Shown here: in pieces, positions 1 to 10,038 of the stretch
Numbering within the stretch: the stretch's first letter is position 1
Layout of the letters: each line of letters begins with the position of its first letter
Assembly: GCA_027625915.1 (NCBI GenBank)
Contig: JANTQA010000036.1
Span: 10,747,001 to 10,811,000, forward strand
DNA from: Anaeramoeba flamelloides
Taxonomy: Eukaryota > Metamonada > Anaeramoebidae
Length of the DNA stretch: 64,000 bases
Direction: 5' to 3'
Made by a program: the position numbers and the translations under genes
The notes under the pieces: model-generated
The model's database searches: none
What the model was told of the DNA's origin: nothing
The model's input: only the letters and a program-made list of their open reading frames with translations

Positions 1-900
1 GGTTTTGGGTTTTTTTCTCATTTTTGTTTTCTGATTCAAAATATGGAACATCAATTTTTAAAAGTTTCATAACCCTAAAAAATATTTTGTCTGTTTTTTC
101 GTGGATACATATGTCTGCAAATTTGTCTTTTTGAGTTTTTTGTAAGTTACAAATGACTAATTTGCCTGTTCCCTGTTTCACACACATTTGGGGCAAATCA
201 CAAGCCGGTGTCACCCTTAGCGAAGAGCCTAAAACTATAAATAGGTCTGCTTTCTTTGACTCTTCCGTGGCCTTCTTGAGGATGTGCTTATTTAAACGCA
301 TCCCAAAATCAATTAAGGACGATCTTAAATCACCTCCGCATTCACAAACCCTTTCCTCGGCATGCTCATAGATCCACTCGGATGTGATCACAGATTGGTT
401 ACGGAGGTATTGCTTGCCACACGTACGACAAATTTCCTTTTTGGGATTGCCATGCAACTCTGAAATATTTTCTAACTTGATGCCGCTTTTTAAATGAAGT
501 GTGTCAACGTTCTGCGTAATTACATGCTTCACTTTCCCCATTTCGTGCAGCTTGGCTATAGACATATGTGCAAATGTTGGTGACATTTCGCTCCATGGCT
601 TTGATGCCTTTGGTGGCTCTCGGCCTTCTTCTTCACATGTCCAAACACCATTGGGGCCTCTGTAATCGGGAATGCCTGCAGAGGTACTTACACCCGCACC
701 TTTAAAAAAAAAATCATTTTGTGGAAAAGAGAAAAATTTTTTAATTGGAAATCGCAAGTTAGAGAGATTGATCAAAAATTTTTACCTGTAAAGAAAACAA
801 TGCGGTTCGCGTACTTAATTAATTTTGCAAATTTTTTTGTTTTTTTCAGCAAGTCTTTTTTGTTATCAAAAATTTCGGTTACTGGTTTTTTTTTTGACAT
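1..900 (-). CDS. Sirtuin deacetylase, SIRT6/7 type, 3' end outside window
   Basis: NAD-dependent protein deacylase of the Sir2 family, by class probably acting on nuclear chromatin. Two exons are visible: 900 to 786 starts at an ATG, and 699 to 1 runs off the window. They join across an 86-nt GT-AG intron (785 to 700) that splits a Gly codon. Joined, they give the NAD-binding motif GAGVSTSAGIPDYRGPNGVW, then TQNVDTLH, catalytic His in SELHGN, a zinc ribbon (CRTC, then CEC), and LGSSLRVTPACDLP. GAGVSTSAGIPD(F/Y)RGPNGVW and the SLRVTPA motif are typical of class IV sirtuins (SIRT6/SIRT7). The N-terminus before the Rossmann fold is short and Lys-rich (MSKKKPVTEIF). No stop is seen before base 1, so the C-terminus is missing. 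SIRT6 versus SIRT7 is not decided. Confidence 0.93.
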
Positions 901-1244
901 TTTTTAAAAAGAATTTATTTTTTGCTTTGTCTGGAAAAGAATGAAAAAAATGAGCTTTTATGAGGCTTTAAGCTTTTTTTTTTTTCAAAACCATTTCTCA
1001 AATCCTGCAAACTGTTAGAAAACCAGACTTTCAGATTTTAATTTCTTTTGGATTTATTTCGAAAACCAAAATTATAATTTCTTTCCAAATCCCACTTTAA
1101 AAAATTTTGTTGTGGTGAAATGCAAGAGATTGTAAAAAATATTTGTTCACAATATTTGAAAATTATTGGAAAAAAATTTTAACCTTTCAATTAGACTTTT
1201 ATCAAAAAAAACTTTCACATTAAAAAAAATTCAAACAATTTTGA

Positions 1245-1950
1245 ATTGAAAATGGAAAATAAAATCAAATAAAAGAAGAAATAAATTTACCCCAAACAAT
1301 ACTTCTTTATATTATTATCAATTAAGTCCACAAAAATCATTCAAAATGCATTTTTTGAGAGAACTCATTCGAGTGGTTTTGGAGAACTCTAAAAAATTAA
1401 ATCCTTCAACAAATTTTGAATCAGAAAACAATCAACGAAAATACCAGACAAAAGATAGTTATTAAAAAAACATTTATTGTGTTTAACCCTCAATTTTATT
1501 TTTAATTATTGAATTTTCTTTTATTAATCGATCTTTACTTTATTTTTCAAATCAAGTTTTTCAATTATAAATTGTATTGACTGTTATGGAAAAAAGCTCA
1601 ACACGGTTTTTAATTGTAAACATTACTGAAAACCAAAACTAAAATCAATAAAAAGAAGAAACCAATAAACTTCAAATAATAACCCATTATATTATTTTCA
1701 ATCAACCCAACAAATACAATTTAAATCTACTTGATTTATCGAAATTGGTAGTGTAGTTTTGGAGATCTCAAAAATAGTCAATTTTTTCAACAAATTTTTA
1801 ATAATTTATCAATCAAAGAAAAACCCATTCTAAAAGATAGTATTTAAAAAACTGTTATTGTGGCGAATACTTCATTTTGTCTTTATTTATTCATTTATTC
1901 TTTTTTTCATTGATCTTACTTTGAATTTTCAGTAATATTCCCAATTAAAA
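1245..1950. repeat. Diverged tandem direct repeat, unit about 350 bp
   Basis: Two adjacent blocks, about 1245-1590 and 1600-1950, share the same order of landmarks: an AAAATCAA/AGAAGAAA stretch, a TATATTATT run, a GTTTTGGAGA word, CAACAAATTTT, AAAAGATAGT and a T-rich tail leading to GATCTTACTTT. Identity is moderate, with many small indels. No coding potential. It may be an old duplicated transposon fragment. Confidence 0.5.
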
Positions 1951-2248
1951 ACCGTGTTTCACTTTTTTTTCCTGTTTCAATTTTTTTTGTTAAAATAGAT
2001 AGAAAAAATCTCTTTTTTTATATTTTTTTTGAACATAACAACCTTTTTTCACAAGAAGAGGGTGATTTGAACATTTAATCCAATTAATACAGAATTGTTC
2101 ATCTACAATACACTCAATACAAAAAAAAAAATCTTATTTATAAGGGCAAAACTATCTTGAGCACGAATCATTTTTTTCTCTTAAATCTATTTTCAATTTT
2201 GAAATAAGATAGTAAAGAAAATAAAAATTGAAAAAAAAATTTTTTTAA

Positions 2249-3178
2249 GGGACTCGTCTATATTAATTTTTTTTTTGTCCAATAACTAAATAAGGAATCC
2301 TTATCTTGAAATATGTTTAAAATTGAAAATAGACAGGTTTTTTCAATGTTAGAATTTTTAGTTCTTGTTTTTTTATAATTTTACAATTCTGCCAAAAAAA
2401 GTGACTTTTAAAAATTTTTTTTTGAAAAAAGATCTTAAACGGATGAGAATTTTTTGATTAATTTTGGATTTAATTATTTTCTCAAAAATAATATTTATAT
2501 CATTTTTAAAAACGAAAAAATAATTTAAAACTAGTGAATATTTTCTCCTTCACTTCTATTCATCCAACTTGAATCTATAAAGAACTCAATTTGTTTTATC
2601 AATAATTACTTTTTTAAAAAATAGTTCTTATTCTTTTCTTTGATTTTTTTGACTCTGACAAAAACTTTTGGGATGGTAATTTGGGAACACTTAAAAAAAC
2701 TTCAAATTCAACAAAAACAAAAGAGTGTAAACTGAAAAAGTAGATTCATGAAAAAAAAAGGATGGTACAATATAAAAAAAGAAAATCTTTTATTAAGAGT
2801 AAAGCATATATTGTATATTTTTTTCGAATCAAACTATGTTTTCATGCAAATCCAAAAAAAACCTTTCAGGTTTATTTTTCAAACTATTTTTTGTATGTCT
2901 TCCACAAACATAACAAGGTTTTGCTTTCTTGCTCATATTTTTTTTTATTTTTTGAATTTTTGGGAAAGTTAAAAAAAAGCAACTTTCAAAAAAGTGAAAA
3001 AATGGAAAAATTTTTTATTTCTATAAAAACAATAACTAAATTTAATGAATGTCATTTAGCAAGATTTCATTAATATACTAATAAGTTTTTCACTTTGATT
3101 TGAAATCTAAGTAATTGGCAAAAAAATTCTAAATCTCTATTAAATTTACCTAAAAAAAATTTAATATAGACTAGTCCC
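2249..3178. mobile_element. TTAA-flanked terminal-inverted-repeat element, 930 bp, non-coding
   Basis: TTAA occurs immediately outside both ends. The left end reads GGGACTCGTCTATATTAA and the reverse complement of the right end reads GGGACTAGTCTATATTAA, one mismatch in 18, followed on both sides by T-runs. The interior is A/T-run DNA without a transposase, so it looks like a non-autonomous DNA transposon. Related ends lie at 4088, 6329, 14314, 17516, 36571, 39043, 56337 and 57706. Confidence 0.7.
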
Positions 3179-4088
3179 TTAATGAAAAAAATCAATTTTT
3201 TTGTAAAGTTGGAAGATTTCTTTTTTATGAGATTAAATAAAAATAAAATAATTCAAAGATTTCAGAAATCGGATTTAAGAGCTAAAATGACAACTTCAGG
3301 ATTGTTTTTTTTTACTTCAAAATAATTGTTTAATGGGTTAAAGTCTACCAAGGAGAATCCGAAGATCAAAATCTGTTGTTATTGGACGTCACCTTATTAG
3401 TGCTAGATGGTTCAAATTTCTCTAAAAAATCTCAAAGAAAAGTAGTAATATTTGTTGATCTCATCAATTAAAAAGGATCTATGTATTAGTAAAATAAACT
3501 CCAATACTTTCAGAAAAAAATCTGCATTTTGCCATAAATTTAAAGGTTGAATAATCAATATTCAGACTCCAAATGTACAAAATATTATTCTTAAATTTGT
3601 GGCGAAATGTCGATTACTTGCTAAAAAATTCATTTTTTCAAAAAAATTTAATAATTAACGAATGGATTTTTTATACAAATATTTCTAAAATCTTGGAAAT
3701 ATATTGATTTTACAATTAGCCTTATCAAAAAGTTAACAAAACTAATCAGTATTTGGGGCTTCATGTTGATGATTATTGAGTTAATCTTTGAAATTAAAAA
3801 ATTAAAAAAATAGTTACTTTTGGATATTCTAAATACGAATTATTAAAGCCAGGAATACTATTATTTTAGAGTTTCTGGTTTTTAAATTGGAAAGGGAATT
3901 CAAAAAAAAAAATCTAATAATGAATTTTTTAATAGTGACCCTTAGTATAAAACGTCTAATAATTTATAGTCTAATAAGATTTTTAATAGATTTTTTAGGG
4001 CTATTTGAGGCATGGCAGATTAATATCATTTACACCCAATTATAGCATTTTTCTTTAATTATAGAGAACTCTAGGGTGAGACTAATCC
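3179..4088. mobile_element. Fragment of the TTAA-flanked family with one recognisable end
   Basis: The right end (about 4070-4088, then TTAA) reads, reversed, GGGATTAGTCTCAC. About 150 bp inward matches the inner side of the 17516 end (CGTCTAATAAT words, then a TTTTTTAG-GGCTATTT block). No matching left end is clear; it may have been lost when the 2249-3178 element inserted beside it. Non-coding. Confidence 0.4.
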
Positions 4089-5346
4089 CTTAAAAGACAA
4101 ATTATTAAAAACACAAAAAGAATAAGAATTCAAGAACACATTTTATTGTTACCATTTTAAATGATAATTCATCACATTTAAACCATCTTTTAATGAAAAA
4201 TGTTTTCTTCGAATTTCCCCATGCTATTTTTTTTTCAAGTATTAATTTTTCTTAAAACAAATCCGCAATAAAAAAGATAGGGTTTATTAAATGATAAGAT
4301 AGAACAAAAAGGAAAAAATAAGATTTTAAAAACGATCGATAATGACCAATTTGGATATTGACAAAATTTTCAAAAGAGCACTGGTACTCTACGAATGAAA
4401 TTATTACTGAACTCTAAACCAATGAGTAAAAATTGAATAATAATGAGAGCAAATATTGTTTGTGAGTTAATCTGGTACCCTAAACCCTTGGTGACCTTAA
4501 CAGTTCTTATTTATGAAACGCTCTTTTCAATAACAAGACAAAAAAAAACAAAACAGACTGGCTTTACCTTATAAAATAAGAAAATTTTTCCACTGAATTT
4601 TCCGAATTTTGCTTATATAAATAGAGTTATCGATGAAGAAGGTTGTAATCTGTGATCTCTATTTGAAAAAGGAAAATGAAAATGAAGTAAAACTGTTTCC
4701 ATTTGTTATACAAATATCAGAAATTGGATTTGTGTTCGAAAGAATATTCTTGTTGTAATTCACTTTACTTTTTACAAAATGATCCTGGTTTTAATTTGGT
4801 GAAAAAAGAGAAAAAAACCATAGCACAAAATACATCTTCTCAATTTCTTTTCTGATCGAATCTTCTCTTATTGAATGGTGACTATTGTTTAATTGAAACC
4901 AATTCTATTTGATAAAACTTTTTTAAAGTTGGCACCTAAGATAGAATAAAATCTAAAAGGTGCTTAAAAAACAATACAGTTTTTGTTTTGCTTCAAAGGC
5001 AAATTTCTTTTTCCTATTTTTATTTTGGATTTTGTCATTTTTTTTCCCAAGCTCCAATAGTAATCAGAACAAGTGAAAAATGTGACACACTTTTGCGAGA
5101 ATATAGCGTATTTAACCCCCCCCCCCATCTTCTTGTTGATCAGATTTCTATTTCTTGAGATTTAGTGGCGAAATAAAAAAAAAAAGGTTGTCGAAGTGAA
5201 AATTTGAAATCGTTTATTTTTCAAATACCAGCAAGAGGATTTTCTTTGGTGAAAGCTGTTTTTAAATTTGTGTTTTGTCAAATATTTTCATTTTTTAAGA
5301 GCACCGTTATCCTTTCTAACGAATGGGATCCAAGTATTTTAATTTA

Positions 5347-5841
5347 TTATTTATTCTCATTTTCTTGGTCTATTTGTTGTCTGAGCGATTCCCTGGCCTC
5401 CATTAGGATTCTACCAAGCCAATTTTTACCTGTGCCATTTCCACCATCTGCCCAAAACATGTCTCTATTAATGTGTTCAACTAAGCGTTTGTTTCCTGTG
5501 TTTAGTAGTTTCTTTTGCAGCTTTTCAGATTGAGTAAATTTGGCAAACACAATCTCTCGCATTATCTCAACCTTAACCTTTTCCCAATCAGATCGCAATT
5601 TTTGTTTTCCTTTTCTTGATCTGCCGAGAGCCTTTGCTTTTTTTGGGTTCCTTGCTGTTCGAATGCTTTCGGCATATTCGAGATCAAATTGGGTGCTTTT
5701 ACTCCCTAAAAACTTTTGTGCTTGGAATGCATGCTCGCTTGATGGATAAGTTTTTTCATTAATAATAACTTTGGATTCATAGAAATTAGATAAGAAACCA
5801 TTTTCCCCATCTTGACTATAAAAATGGATGACGTTTGACAT
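5347..5841 (-). CDS. NADAR-family (YbiA-like) N-glycosidase
   Basis: A 164-residue single-exon protein covering one complete NADAR domain (formerly DUF1768). Visible family motifs: GFLSNFY near residue 15, the YPSSEHAFQAQKF segment near 32-44, a Gly-Arg-Ser-Arg-Lys basic loop near 73, then a C-terminal block from LLNTGNKRLVEHINRD through FWADGGNG, GKNWLGRILMEARE. NADAR enzymes cleave N-glycosidic bonds: bacterial YbiA acts on early riboflavin intermediates, and other members remove ADP-ribose from guanine in DNA or RNA. Which substrate applies here cannot be told from sequence. Length fits the family (~150-170). The ATG is the first in frame and is followed by a typical start (MSNVIHFYS). No targeting signal or membrane segment. 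The nearest gene is the sirtuin, on the same strand but 4.4 kb away, so co-regulation is not implied. Confidence 0.9.
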   Translation of the reverse strand: MSNVIHFYSQDGENGFLSNFYESKVIINEKTYPSSEHAFQAQKFLGSKSTQFDLEYAESIRTARNPKKAKALGRSRKGKQKLRSDWEKVKVEIMREIVFAKFTQSEKLQKKLLNTGNKRLVEHINRDMFWADGGNGTGKNWLGRILMEARESLRQQIDQENENK

Positions 5842-8800
5842 TAAAAGGTTTGCAAATTTTTTACAAAAAACAAAAGAAATCTCTGACTAATTCTTTGAAA
5901 AAAAAAAAGAGAAAAAATGTTAAATTTCTTCTCTATTTGAAACAACAAGAAAAGTACAAAAATTTTCGTCACTTTTTTTACTTCACAGCACTTTGTTTTT
6001 TTGAAATTGTTCTTAGATTTTGATATTTAATTAAAAGATGAAAATTCAAAAACTTTGCATTTGAAAAGTTTTTACAATCAAAACTGTAAAAATCTTGCAA
6101 TCTAAACACTTTCCTTCTTTTACCTTTCAAAACCGGTTTTAATTTTTTGAAATCTTGCACATTTTTTTCTTTTGGATAACTCTCAAAACAATTTCAAACT
6201 GTTCTCTTTTATAAATCCATTATTTACCTTTTTTTAAACTTTAATAATCTTTTATCAATTTTTTGAGATTTAACAAATATTCACAATTGAAATTTACTTG
6301 AATAATTCAAAATATTATCTTTTTTTAAGGGAGTAAGTACATTTACCATTTTTGGGTGCCACAGTTTATTCAAAACTGAAATATTCAAATCATATCTTTC
6401 GCCAAATAAACTATCTTTCATAATAATTGGCCCATTAAAAATCAAATTTTAAATAAAAATATTTTTAATAATTGAAGTTATCTATTATAATATAAAAATT
6501 TCGATTTTAATATTCAATACTATACTCAAGAGATATTTATTTTTTGTCTAAAAATAAAAGAAAGAAAAATAAAAAAAACAGTTAAAAAAATTGGGACATT
6601 TATTTTGAAAGAAGCATTACATGAAAAATAGACAATTTAAAGAATGTAAAAAAACCCATTTATGGATTATCCTTCCTTTTGAATAACTAGATCTAATCTC
6701 TTTTTCATATTTGAAACCAAATTTTGCATTAAATCATCTGTTACTTTTTTCCAATTTTTCATTTTGATTTTCCATTTTAACAAAACACTTTTGAAAAAAT
6801 AAAAAAGAGAAAAAATGATTTATTTGCAAACTTTTCATTGTGAGAGGAAAAACTTCAAAACTATACAAAAGCAATTCATTATTCAAATGTAAGGTGGGCC
6901 ATTTATTATGAAATTTAGTTTACATTGATATTTTAATAAATATTAGAGTCAAATAGGTCTCTATGAAATATATTTGCAAACCATTAAATAAATGGAAAAG
7001 TCTAGAAAAAATGATTAAATTTTAACTTCTAAATAAAACTAAAAAGCATTTATTTCTTTATCTTATTTGTAATATTTGACATAATTACTTCTTTTCTACT
7101 TTTTTTATCTTTAATTCTAAATCTAAAAACTTGTGTTTGAAAAATTTGTTATTAAAATTACTATTAATTTTTTAAAAAAAAACTTGAAATATGAATTTAA
7201 AATTCCTATTATCATTAAATTTATCTAATTCGAATTTTTAATCAGCAAATTAGAGATTTTTTAATTCTTATTCTGAAAAAAAAACATTTATTGGAAATAT
7301 ATCAGTTTGATTTACTAATTATATATTAAAAATTAAATTGAAAACTCAAAATAATTCTGAATCACAATTTCAATTATTTCACAATTTTTTTTTGATTTGA
7401 TTAGTGTTGAAACTTTTTGTAGTTGTTTTTGACATTTTGAGAATTCAATCCTTTTACTTTTATCTTTAAAACAGTAATCTTTATTACAGTTTAGTTTCAT
7501 AAAAATATTTTCAAAAAGAATTTTGAAATCAAATTTTTCACAAAAGGTTTTTTTAAAATAATAATAAATAATAATTGGGAGAGAAATTCAAGGAAAAAAA
7601 TAATTTTTTTCATACCAAATTAAGAAGAAAAAGAAGAAATTTCTTCCAAACAATACTTTGATCGAATTTTTTTTTTTCATTCTTGATTTCAAAAAGTTTA
7701 TTGGGAGAGGTGATTTTTGTTGTTTGGTGTTCAAATAGAAAATATTTGTTGAAAATACACAGGTTCTCAGGTTTTATTGTATTGTTAATTCTTTGAGTAA
7801 ATTCAAATATTCATATAAACACATTTATAGATCAAATAAAATAATTTAATAAAACCAAAAATTTAATCAAGAAAAAAATTCACAAAATTGATCAATTAAA
7901 GATTCGTCTCTGATTTACTTTTGTTTGTTTTTCCTTTCACAAATAAAGTAGCAAACTGGATTTTAGTTTCAAAGCTGTAATATCACATGTGAACTTAAAA
8001 AAATTTTTTTCAATAAGCTTTTGCAATTAAAAAAATGTAAAAATGTAAAATGAAGGTATTTTCTTGGTCTAAATAGATGAAAATTTTTACTACTATTTGT
8101 TGAAATATAAATTGAAGAAAATTTTCATACAGCTTTCCAAAATTATAATAATAAATAATGTAAAATTACAAATTTCAAAACTTATAACAAGCCTAAAATT
8201 CATTTCCCTTTAGAATTGAGAAATTTGAAGATTTCTTTTATTTATTGAGGTTTAATTTTTTTGGAAAGCTGCTGAGAAAAAATGATGCATTTATTTTGCA
8301 ATTAATAGTAAATACAGAGAGCAAAATAAACCCCAGTAAAAAATACTTACTGTTGCTAAACCAACTCATTTATACTTTCATAAACTGTATTTCAAATTAA
8401 AAACGTTCGTTCTTTTTTTTTAGAAAGTAATTATACATTAAATGATCAAAGAAAACATGAAGAAACAATATGCAAATCTCTCAATGGTTTATAACAGTTA
8501 TATTATTTGAAAATAATTTCTAAAAATTCATCATCAACTTTCTCAATTTTATTATTAAAAATATCATTAATTTTCAACTTTAAAAAAAACTTAAAATTTT
8601 TAAAAATTGGATAATTACAAAATATTATGAAAAAATTGAATTCATAATTTAAAATTTGCTTGTAATTTCAAGTATTTTACCTTCAAAGGTGATTTAATCT
8701 TAGATACACCATTGGAACAGAGAATTATGTGTGATATTGACAAAGGAAGACCAAAAAAGCATAAGGCTTTATTTTAAGAAGATATTTTTTTATTTTAAAG

Positions 8801-10038
8801 TATTTTTTTTATCATGATATAAATTTTTATGGTAGAGTTGGAAATTCTGTAGTTCACATGAGATATAACATAAAAAAAAATTCAAAAAAGAAACCAACAA
8901 ATAAACAAAGATCACAAATTTCAATCTCTCTCTAAGATACCTTATTTCTGAAAAAAAATGAAAAAAAAATAAACGTAATGAAATAGAGAAATTTTTCCCC
9001 CTTTATTCTTCAAAAATTATTCAAAAAAAGATTTGTTAAAATTGATATTTTCCAGCTTGTTCATAATTTGAAAAATTGGAATTTAGAGATTTTTGAACTT
9101 TCGATCCTAGAGACTGAATTATTCTCAATAACAAATTATATTTGTGAAAAAAAACCTAACCTGAAAATAATCCCTGAAAAGATTTTAAATTTTCAATATA
9201 AGGAAAATTGTTATATAATAGGTATATATCTTCAAAATCAAATTCTATTTTAAAATAATCAAATTTTTTATAAACCAAGTAATAAACCAACCTAAAGTTC
9301 ATAAAGTAAGGTTTCGTTGGAGTACTCGAGTAATTGTTTGATAGACTAAGTAGATCTACTTTTTTTCGAAAAAACAATCGAGTTTCACAGGGGTTTACAA
9401 ATGTTTGGAAAATGATAATTTTTTATTCTTGTTTTTTGATTGATTGATTGATTGGTATTTTGAACAAGTGTAATTTCATTCATAATCATTCTAATTAGTG
9501 GGTGAGCTATAATTTACAAAAGTTTGATTCTTATACAAAGGATTTGATTTTAGATAATAGAAATCATGTAACAATTTTGCTAATATAAAAAAAAATTTCC
9601 TTTTCAAGGATTATTTTCATGTCCCTTATTTTTTCACTACTTTACTATTAATCTTAGTTACTTGAAAAAAATAATCGAACCGTTTAAGATTAGATTTCCT
9701 CATTTCCTAATCCTGTTTTAATCAGAATTTTGAGAATATTTGTTGAAAATAAAATAATTCTGAAATAAGAGAAAGATTTCAAATTTAAATTTTGAAAATT
9801 CTTTTTGTCTACTAATAAACTACAAAATAATCCCTGACTTTTTGAAACCCTTTATAAATCTTTGAGCTAGTAATCTTTTGTACAATTATTAAGAAACTAT
9901 CCAATACTTTTCAAAGGGGAAAATCTTTCTTAGAGTGAAGAGATTTTTTTTCGTGAATTTAAAGCTCACTTTATCATTTTTTTATTTTTTATTTTTTTTT
10001 ATTTTTGTTTACTTTTTTTTACTTTATTTTTTGATTAA
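5842..10038. other. Intergenic spacer, A/T-rich, no gene seen
   Basis: Mostly A and T runs. A solitary TTAA-type element end sits at 6329, a dispersed repeat at about 8660-8790, and a short GATT tetranucleotide run near 9440-9455. Open frames near 9068-9377 overlap each other on both strands and have no family signature. The last 100 bases before the next ATG are almost pure T, as seen before other genes here. Confidence 0.55.
6325..6352. repeat. Solitary end of a TTAA-flanked element
   Basis: TTAA followed by GGGAGTAAGTACATTTACC. It matches the left end at 36571 and the reversed right end at 39043 in layout (GGGAGTA, then an ACC-ATTTT block). No partner end was found before 10 kb, so this is a truncated copy. 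Confidence 0.45.

Larger units (their letters stand above)
901..5346. other. Intergenic spacer filled with repeats
   Basis: No convincing gene. It holds a diverged direct duplication (about 1245-1950), a TTAA-flanked inverted-repeat element (2249-3178), a second TTAA-type end at 4088, a weak fragment of the TA-flanked family near 4650 and an 11-C tract at 5116-5126. Small open frames near 2750-3070 lie inside the element and are A/T-run noise. Confidence 0.6.

Noticed and set aside
1-30. GGTTTTGGGTTTTTTT at the left edge as telomeric repeat
   Set aside because: It lies inside the sirtuin coding sequence (reversed, Lys-Thr-Gln-Asn codons) and is not a tandem repeat.
2249-3178. Assignment of the TTAA-flanked family to piggyBac
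   Set aside because: The target-like TTAA fits but the terminal bases have the opposite polarity (GGG...CCC) and no transposase is visible, so no superfamily name is given.
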